DNA of 10,144 bases, taken from the NCBI RefSeq assembly GCF_029167205.1, contig NZ_JARFPL010000056.1, forward strand, positions 1 through 10,144, given 5' to 3'. The notes below the pieces were generated by a model. The model did not search any database, had not been told where the DNA came from, and saw only the letters and a program-made list of their open reading frames with translations. Below, piece after piece: positions 5,347-10,144 of this stretch (position 1 is its first letter; every line of letters begins with the position of its first letter). The DNA comes from Methanocrinis alkalitolerans. GTDB taxonomy: Archaea; Halobacteriota; Methanosarcinia; Methanotrichales; Methanotrichaceae. The position numbers and the translations under genes were made by a program.

Positions 5347-5491
5347 AAAACATGATATCTTGGTCTATTTTCCGTTCACGTTTCACGAGTCCTGTTTCTT
5401 TTGCTAAATCTTCCAAAAATTTTCGTGAAAACATTTCACAAAGTACTCGTTCAATTATATTCTTCTCTTCTAATGAATATGTCTCTGCCAT
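5347..5491 (-). pseudogene. IS4-like transposase, N-terminal fragment
   Basis: The first 48 codons from ATG at 5489-5491 encode MAETYSLEEKNIIERVLCEM followed by FSRKFLEDLAKETGLVKRERKID, the characteristic N-terminal region of archaeal and bacterial IS4-superfamily transposases ('rkfleelAketGfvkRkrki'). The frame then runs into the terminus of MITE-3 at 5346 and stops in MITE-1. None of the catalytic DDE domain remains in the window, so the element is dead. The rest of it has been deleted, because the other side of MITE-3 does not continue the frame. The family call is from pattern recognition of the short N-terminus and is moderately sure. Confidence 0.6.
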
Positions 5492-5536
5492 TTGAGATGG
5501 CCCCCCTTCCCTCTAAGAGAGAACGATCGTGGCGAT

Positions 5537-5545
5537 GATATAAAT
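5537..5545 (+). promoter_or_regulatory. Possible archaeal TATA box
   Basis: GATATAAAT resembles archaeal TATA/box A elements and lies about 63 bases before the ATG at 5608. It could drive the TPR-like gene. No BRE was verified and the call rests on sequence resemblance only. Confidence 0.25.
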
Positions 5546-5607
5546 CTGCATCTGAAGACGAGATTTATTCTATGTTCGCGGAGATGAGAATCCTTAACCG
5601 ATGACCA

Positions 5608-5931
5608 ATGGAGATCTTTCTGGAGATCGGAGATGTAAATGGAATCGGATCGACCTTTGGTCAGCTCGGGATCATGGCATCAGGGCGCTGCCGCGCTGCA
5701 GAGGGATTGCGCCTGGTCACTCTGGGCGCCATGATACTGGGCCCAACCGAGAGCGACAACTTCGAGATAGTGGAATCTTGGGCCAATGGCCTGGCTTCAG
5801 AGCTTAACTACACCCAGGAGCAGTTCGACGCTATGAGCCTGGAATTAGTCGAAGCTTACCAAAAAGACAATGGATTGAGTCTCATCGACGCCGCCTTCGC
5901 CGACCCCGTCCCCGACCCTGACAAAGTTTAA
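5608..5931 (+). CDS. TPR-like protein, probably a C-terminal fragment
   Basis: A 107-residue frame. Residues 1-30 (MEIFLEIGDVNGIGSTFGQL) resemble one tetratricopeptide unit of the 'EIGDrrGeastlnnLG' type, followed by about 75 residues with helical character (YTQEQFDAMSLELVEAYQKD) and an acidic end. TPR arrays scaffold protein-protein contacts; archaeal genomes carry many long TPR proteins. A single unit at the very N-terminus with a TGA two codons earlier suggests the 3' remnant of a longer array truncated by the mobile-element cluster to its left. No good ribosome binding site precedes the ATG. It lies 29 bases before thrC on the same strand. It may be expressed as a small protein, but its function is unknown. 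Confidence 0.5.
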   Translation: MEIFLEIGDVNGIGSTFGQLGIMASGRCRAAEGLRLVTLGAMILGPTESDNFEIVESWANGLASELNYTQEQFDAMSLELVEAYQKDNGLSLIDAAFADPVPDPDKV

Positions 5932-5960
5932 GGACGATCCCTCCCAATTCCTCCGTACCT

Positions 5961-7316
5961 ATGAAGAAAATCATGTATTCCAGCACCAACGGCCACCCCG
6001 AGCTCCTCGACTTCAAGGAGGCGCTCCTCCGAGGCCAGGCCCCCGACAAGGGGCTCTACGTCCCCGACTCAATCCCCAGCATCCCGAAAGAGGAGCTCGC
6101 CTCTTTCTCTGGGATGGAGTACCCCGAGATCGCCCTCTGCGTGATGCGCCGCTACCTGGGGGATTTGATCCCGGAGGATGACCTCGTCGCGATCCTGAAG
6201 GACGCCTACGACTTTCCCGTGCCGATCGAGCGGGTCTACGACGAGAAGTACGTGATGAGGCTCGACCGCGGCCCCACCTTCTCCTTCAAGGACTTCGCCG
6301 CCCGTCTGATGGGTAGATTGATGCAGTACTTCCTAAAAGAGGAGGGCCGCTCTATGGTGATCCTGACGGCGACCTCCGGGGATACCGGAAGCGCCGTCGC
6401 CCATGCCTTCTACGGCCTGGATAACATCAAAGTCGTCGTCCTCTTCCCCGAAGAGGAGGTGACCGGAAGGCAGAGAAAGCAGATGACGACCCTGGGAGAG
6501 AACGTAACCGTCTTCGCCGTCGACGGCAAGTTCGACGACTGCCAGGCTATGGTGAAGCAGGCCTTCGTCGACCCCGACTTCGCCGACCTCAACCTCTCGT
6601 CGGCCAACTCCATCAACATCGGCCGGTTGATCCCCCAGTCGATCTACTACTTCTACGCCTGGTCGAAGGTGGCGGCAAAAGACCGCGAGATCGTCTTCTC
6701 CGTCCCCTGCGGCAACTTCGGAAACGTCATGGCAGGCCTCATCGCCATGAGGATGGGCCTTCCCGTCCACAAATTCGTGATAGCAACAAACGAGAACGAC
6801 GAGTTCCCCCGCTTCCTCTCCACCGGCGACTACCGGCCGATCAGCCCCTCGGTCAAGTGCATCTCCAACGCCATGAACGTCGGCCACCCGAGCAACCTCG
6901 CGAGAGTCTTCTGGCTCTACGAAGGCTCGATGGACGAGAACGGGACGGTCGTCAAAGCCCCTGACATCGAGGCGATGAGGCGGGAGATCTTCGCGGTCTG
7001 CATCACCGACTCCGAGACGAGGGCGGCGATATCCGACGCCTACAACAGGTTTGACACCCTTCTTGAGCCCCACGGAGCCGTCGGCTGGGCTGGGCTTGCT
7101 CGGTACCTGAAGGAGGTCGAGGACTGGAGCCCCTGCGTCTCTCTTGAGACCGCCGACCCCGCCAAGTTCCCCGAGGAGGTAGTTCGGGCCGTAGGCCTGG
7201 AGCCACCGGTCCCCGAGAGCATGGCCCTCCTCGATGGGATGGAGGAGAGGTTCGACCTCGTCGCCGGGGAGTACGGGTCCTTCAAGGAGAAGCTCTCGGA
7301 GCTCTTCCGCGGATAG
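5961..7316 (+). CDS. thrC: Threonine synthase
   Basis: A 451-residue pyridoxal-phosphate enzyme of fold type II that converts O-phosphohomoserine to threonine and phosphate, the last step of threonine synthesis, in the cytoplasm. The N-terminus shows the threonine synthase pattern STNGHPELLDFKEALLRG, then PDKGLYVP. GPTFSFKDFAARLMG carries the PLP lysine (Lys110), TATSGDTGSAVAHAFYG (136-152) contacts cofactor and substrate, and VPCGNFGNVMAG is the phosphate-binding glycine loop. Length matches the long E. coli-like class. The start at 5961 (MKKIMYSS) is kept; 5973 is an in-frame alternative, and neither has a visible ribosome binding site, so a leaderless transcript is possible. The gene is GC-rich and intact, and the next gene follows after 11 bp, indicating an operon. 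Confidence 0.95.
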   Translation: MKKIMYSSTNGHPELLDFKEALLRGQAPDKGLYVPDSIPSIPKEELASFSGMEYPEIALCVMRRYLGDLIPEDDLVAILKDAYDFPVPIERVYDEKYVMRLDRGPTFSFKDFAARLMGRLMQYFLKEEGRSMVILTATSGDTGSAVAHAFYGLDNIKVVVLFPEEEVTGRQRKQMTTLGENVTVFAVDGKFDDCQAMVKQAFVDPDFADLNLSSANSINIGRLIPQSIYYFYAWSKVAAKDREIVFSVPCGNFGNVMAGLIAMRMGLPVHKFVIATNENDEFPRFLSTGDYRPISPSVKCISNAMNVGHPSNLARVFWLYEGSMDENGTVVKAPDIEAMRREIFAVCITDSETRAAISDAYNRFDTLLEPHGAVGWAGLARYLKEVEDWSPCVSLETADPAKFPEEVVRAVGLEPPVPESMALLDGMEERFDLVAGEYGSFKEKLSELFRG

Positions 7317-7327
7317 GGGGTGAGAGT

Positions 7328-8347
7328 ATGGCGGATGTTGGGCCTGATATCATCTTCGACGACATAGGAAGCTACCCCCTCCCCGCAGGGATGAGGCGGG
7401 AGAGCCTCCCGGAGGGCGAGGCCTACCTGGAGCTGGTCAAGGACGCCATGGCCCAGAAGATCGAGGCCGGGGTCGAGAGGCCCACCTACCCCCAGTTTCG
7501 GGATATGATCGGGATGTTCATGGACCCGATAGAAGACCCCGAAAGGTCCGAGAGCCCCTACGTCGTCCTGCAGGAAGAGGCCCGGATCCTGGAGCTTTCG
7601 GCCCTGGAGGCCCTGGGGCGAATGATGGAGGGGGAGGGTAAGAGGCTATCGATCAGGGTCTGCGTTACAGGCCCCGTGGAGCTGTACATCTCGCGGTTTG
7701 CCGCCACAGACTATGCCGACATCCTGGAGAAGATCGCAGTAAGCGTCGGACGGTTCATCGAAGCTGCGAAAAAGAGCCGCCACTTCCAGGTCGCCGTCGT
7801 CTCCATCGACGAGCCTTCCCTGGGGATCAGCCCGAGCGTCATCTTCGGCGACGACGAGATAAGAGATGCCCTGGAGATCGCGGCACGCCCCTGCGGGAGG
7901 ATCGACTGCGAGATCCACCTCCACTCCCCCCTGATGGCGGAGCTAACCTGCGCCGTCCCCGGGATCAACGTCATCGGCGTCGAGTCTGCGGCCAACCCCG
8001 ACTACCTGAAGCTCATCGACCGGAGGGTCCTGGAGGAGAACGACGCCTTCATCAGGGCCGGGATCGCGAGGACCGACATCGACGGCCTGGTGGCGAGGCT
8101 CAACGACCGGCTCGATACGAACCTCTGGAGAGATCCCGAGAGGCTCGAGAGGGAGGTATTCGCCGCCGAGTCGGTGGAGGTTCTGGAGGAGAGGCTCACC
8201 GGGGCGTTCCGCCTCTTCGGAGACCGGTTGAGGTACGCTGGCCCTGACTGCGGCCTCGGCTCATGGCCGAGCCAGAAGATGGCGTTGAGGTGCCTTGCCA
8301 GCTGCGGGAAGGCGATCGCGTCCTTCAGATCAAGGCGAGATCGATAG
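7328..8347 (+). CDS. Cobalamin-independent methionine synthase (MetE)-like protein
   Basis: A 339-residue protein of the UROD/MetE superfamily, about the size of the catalytic half of MetE. It opens with the archaeal hallmark FDDIGSYPLPAGM. The barrel carries RPTYPQFRDM, VCVTGPVELY, SIDEPSLGI, a CEIHLHSP segment (His197, His199), GVESAAN (Glu219) and GPDCGLGSWPSQ (Cys308). MetE binds zinc through His, Cys, Glu and Cys; here the His-x-Cys pair reads His-Ser-Pro, so one Cys ligand is absent while His, Glu and the last Cys remain. Archaeal relatives are thought to transfer methyl groups from corrinoid donors to homocysteine or another thiol rather than from folate; the exact substrate is not clear. 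A GGGGGTGAG ribosome binding site precedes ATG 7328. Only 11 bp separate it from thrC, so the two are probably co-transcribed. Confidence 0.85.
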   Translation: MADVGPDIIFDDIGSYPLPAGMRRESLPEGEAYLELVKDAMAQKIEAGVERPTYPQFRDMIGMFMDPIEDPERSESPYVVLQEEARILELSALEALGRMMEGEGKRLSIRVCVTGPVELYISRFAATDYADILEKIAVSVGRFIEAAKKSRHFQVAVVSIDEPSLGISPSVIFGDDEIRDALEIAARPCGRIDCEIHLHSPLMAELTCAVPGINVIGVESAANPDYLKLIDRRVLEENDAFIRAGIARTDIDGLVARLNDRLDTNLWRDPERLEREVFAAESVEVLEERLTGAFRLFGDRLRYAGPDCGLGSWPSQKMALRCLASCGKAIASFRSRRDR

Positions 8348-8790
8348 ACCATCAGCCGCCCTGATCGATCGCTCATCTCCATCGGAGTCCTTCGATCCGG
8401 AAGGGTAAATCATCACCTTTTTTGGTGGTGCGCCTCTAACTGGTTGATATTCTGTGATACGGATAAGTCAACAGCTCCCTTAACGACCAATTGTGGTCTG
8501 TCAAACCACTTGTCTTCGCAGGGCTGTTCTTTCTTTTCCTCCCCAAACAATCCAAACTTATCAGTGACAAATGCCCTCTGCAAAAGTTAAAATGGGCAAA
8601 GTAGAGTGTCATTTGCTTATCAAGCTCAGAAATCTTCTTTGAGAAGCCGATGGTCTTCCTCGATATGCGGTTGTTGTCCTGTCTCAACGTCAGGTTCTGT
8701 CTCTCGACCAGGCTTGTTGAAATGTCCTTCGGATCGATATCCTTTCCGAATATCACCTTCTTTTTGACTTTCCTGATAGCTCCTCCTGCT

Positions 8791-8907
8791 GGTCGCGTAC
8801 CCAGATTACTGAATAGCGCTAACGGGTGACGTAATGGCTGTTTGGCGGAAAATAAGTCCCTTGAATTCGATTCGAGTGGCGATTTTCAGTAGAGCGAGTA
8901 CGCGACC
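8791..8907. mobile_element. MITE-2 copy B (117 bp)
   Basis: GGTCGCGTAC at the left and GTACGCGACC at the right are perfect 10-bp inverted repeats. Perfect 8-bp target duplications CTCCTGCT lie at 8783-8790 and 8908-8915. Same orientation as copy A with three substitutions. It is inserted in the IS1-type transposase gene, between its second Asp and Glu motifs, and its precise removal restores the frame (KAGGAIRK). Confidence 0.93.
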
Positions 8908-8946
8908 CTCCTGCTTTGAACTTTATGACCTGGGCGTATCTCAGAT

Positions 8947-9228
8947 CCGGCATTCCGCAGTAAGTCTATGCAAAATTAAGAATTTATTGCTTGCCAAAAT
9001 GTGCATAAATTCAAACGTTTAACTCAAATTTTGTTTAAAATAATTTTACTAGAATTTGTCAACACGATATTAACAATTCAGTATATTATAAAAATTTAAT
9101 AATTATATTCTTATTCTTTATGAAGCTGGCCTTATTTGATCTCTATACAGAGTCGATTGATATCTATTCTCAAAAAATCGATAGCAGGAAAATTAATGAG
9201 CGTTCAAACCGTTAATGCGAAATGCCGG
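8947..9228 (+). mobile_element. MITE-1 copy 3 (282 bp)
   Basis: Same orientation as copy 2, with a single visible substitution (AACATG to AACACG). Perfect 6-bp target duplications TCAGAT lie at 8941-8946 and 9229-9234. It interrupts the IS1-type transposase gene, and removal with one duplicate restores PDDDLRYAQ. The AT-rich interior contains no transposase. Confidence 0.93.
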
Positions 9229-9522
9229 TCAGATCATCATCTGGCACCAACTTTGGCTTTCTTGGCCGTCCTCTCCTTAAAGTCTTTGGAAAGGCAACCA
9301 GCTTGCCATATGATTTCAGCAACGCCTTGGTGTAGAACTTCAAACCGTCAGAAACAAAGAGAGGCATCGATGCGATGCGCTTCTTAGTAGTCTCTACCAC
9401 TTTATCAGCCATGTACTGCTTACGTTCTCCTACAGCATGAGCGACCACAAGACGGGATTCTGATGCAAAGCTTACCTATACCCAGGTTCCATCGTCTTCA
9501 TATGCTTCCATTCTCGGTACTT

Positions 9523-9530
9523 GTTTTTTT
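9523..9530 (-). other. A7-C run at the transposase frameshift
   Basis: On the minus strand the transposase reads GTT CAA AAA AAC, which contains A_AAA_AAC in the zero frame. The downstream catalytic sequence continues in the -1 frame (KQVPRMEAYEDDGTWV). This is the same heptamer used for programmed -1 frameshifting in IS1, but here it lies after the first DDE Asp and could equally be a one-base loss in an A8 tract. Confidence 0.6.
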
Positions 9531-10017
9531 GAACGAAGGTCCAAAGCTCGTCAAGCTCAACCTTTGAGACGACGATGTCCTTCATGAGAGCTTTGTTTAC
9601 CTCTTCGCTGTGCTCTGCAGCCCTCGAAAGCCAACGTCTCACTGTATCCAGCTTAACTTCTAGAACCTCGGCAACTCCGCGAAGACTCATGCCCTTCAGA
9701 ATCATCTTCAATGCGATGAGGATCTCATCTTCTTCTGTCCTCAGATCATAAAAGACGGTGTTAGTCCTCCCGCAAAATACCCGACCACAGTGGCGGCAGA
9801 TGTACTTTTGGACCTTCCCGCTTTTGGTCATATATGTACCGCTACCGATAACGTTTCCTTCGCCGGTTACACCATGCAAAGTACAATCTTCGTTAGGGCA
9901 TGGCACATCTATGAACTTTGGCTTTGGACCCCTCCTTGCCATCTTGCTATCCCTCGATATAAATACCAAGTTACAAGTATAAAAATCAACCTATTGGGAG
10001 GTCACTACCGGCCTTTC

Positions 10018-10144
10018 GATAATGGACTGATAATGGACTGATAATGGACTGATAATGGACTGATAATGGACTGATAATGGACTGATAATGGACTGATAAT
10101 GGACTGATAATGGACTGATAATGGACTGATAATGGACTGATAAT
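10018..10144. repeat. 11-bp tandem array, at least 11.5 copies, running off the window
   Basis: The unit GATAATGGACT repeats perfectly from 10018 to the window end (127 bases). It begins eight bases after the presumed right end of the IS1-type element. There are no spacers, so it is not CRISPR. Total length and what follows are unknown. Confidence 0.95.

Larger units (their letters stand above)
8436..9942 (-). pseudogene. IS1-family transposase, broken by two MITEs, a frameshift and an amber codon
   Basis: It reads from ATG 9942 (MARRGPKPKF, GAGGG eight bases upstream) to the stop at 8436. In order: an N-terminal zinc ribbon (VPCPNEDC...ICRHCG), a helix-turn-helix (KGMSLRGVAEVLEVKLDTVR), first acidic motif VELDELWTFV, second Asp in FVSDGLKFY, and the Glu motif LVERQNLTLRQ followed by GFSKKISELDKQM and GLTDHNWSLRELLT. 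MITE-1 (8947-9228) and MITE-2 (8791-8907) split it; excising each with one duplicate gives ...DDDLRYAQVIKFKAGGAIRK... in one frame. Other lesions: at an A7-C run (9523-9530) the frame shifts by -1, and a TAG at 9476-9478 replaces a residue, probably Trp, in EDDGTWV-x-VSFASESR. Without lesions it would have about 365 residues with a complete DDE set. The element cannot move itself. Confidence 0.85.
8424..10009 (-). mobile_element. IS1-family element carrying two MITE insertions
   Basis: The left end starts GGTGGTGCGCCTCTAACTGG at 8424. The inverse of the right end (GGTAGTGACCTCCCAATAGG, then TTGAT, ending at 10009) matches it at about 17 of 25 positions. The element spans 1586 bp, or about 1173 bp without the two MITEs and their duplicates, and carries one minus-strand transposase gene. 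No clear target duplication flanks it (left ACCTTTTTT, right GGCCTTTCG), so the outer boundaries, especially the right one, are less certain than those of the MITEs. Its left end resembles the ends of MITE-3, suggesting it or a relative mobilised that MITE. Confidence 0.75.

Noticed and set aside
5229..5495. 88-codon plus-strand frame beginning MISIQSRLISILKK, repeated at 9136-9387
   Set aside because: The shared N-terminal residues are simply the right part of MITE-1 copies 2 and 3, and the rest is unrelated flanking DNA, so the frames are by-products of the repeat.
6333..7073. 246-codon minus-strand open frame inside thrC
   Set aside because: Antisense shadow of a GC-rich gene; thrC in the plus frame has complete catalytic motifs.
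8400..8430. CACC-TTTTTT-GGTG as a terminator hairpin after the MetE-like gene
   Set aside because: The stem is only four pairs and the right arm is the terminus of the IS1-type element, so the pairing is probably incidental, although the T-run could still end transcription.
10018..10144. Possible CRISPR array
   Set aside because: The 11-bp units are contiguous without spacers, and no cas gene is present.
1..10144. tRNA, rRNA or riboswitch
   Set aside because: I saw no cloverleaf with a GGTTC-type T arm, no rRNA-like sequence and no recognised riboswitch core by eye on either strand; a covariance-model search was not possible here.

Overview
The window looks like a GC-rich methanogenic archaeon, most plausibly a Methanothrix/Methanosaeta-type genome. 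This is inferred from the gene families (archaeal MetE-like 'DDIGSYPLP' protein, MNT/HEPN, YgiT/DUF4258 and IS1-type modules), the GC-rich codon use of the housekeeping genes and the dense load of insertion elements. No taxonomic marker such as rRNA is present.

Layout. 1-164 is the right end of an IS21-family element: the tail of an IstB-like gene plus terminal repeats. It sits inside a family A DNA polymerase gene, of which only the 3' part survives (165-817). 818-1120 has no gene but holds a strong hairpin and a 17-bp tandem repeat. 1121-1611 (minus) is the C-terminal third of an aldehyde dehydrogenase. 1761-2063 is a MNT-type nucleotidyltransferase antitoxin whose HEPN partner has been reduced to a 12-codon stub that keeps its ribosome binding site. 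2188-2586 is an acylphosphatase-like gene and 2646-3515 an acidic protein I do not recognise. 3738-4422 (minus) is a DUF4258/YgiT toxin-antitoxin pair whose toxin gene is split by a 117-bp MITE. 4564-5491 is a nested mobile-element cluster. 5608-5931 is a TPR-like fragment. 5961-8347 is the only clearly core region, threonine synthase followed 11 bp later by a MetE-like protein. 8424-10009 is an IS1-family element with two MITEs inside its transposase gene, and 10018 to the window end is an 11-bp tandem array.

The strongest signal is a layered set of non-autonomous elements that can be defined to the base from the sequence alone. MITE-1 is 282 bp, has three nearly identical copies and makes 6-bp target duplications (TTAGAC, ATCAAC, TCAGAT). 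MITE-2 is 117 bp, has two copies and makes 8-bp duplications (CCATTCTC, CTCCTGCT). MITE-3 is 158 bp once its own insertion is removed; it shares its termini with the IS1-type element at 8424-10009 and is interrupted by a MITE-1 copy. Removing the MITEs with one target duplication each restores the reading frames of the DUF4258 toxin and of the IS1 transposase around the insertion points, which independently confirms the boundaries.

How the genes work together: thrC and the MetE-like gene probably form an operon linked to threonine/methionine metabolism. Most of the remainder is accessory DNA in decay: two damaged toxin-antitoxin loci that keep the antitoxin and lose the toxin, and broken polymerase, dehydrogenase and transposase genes.
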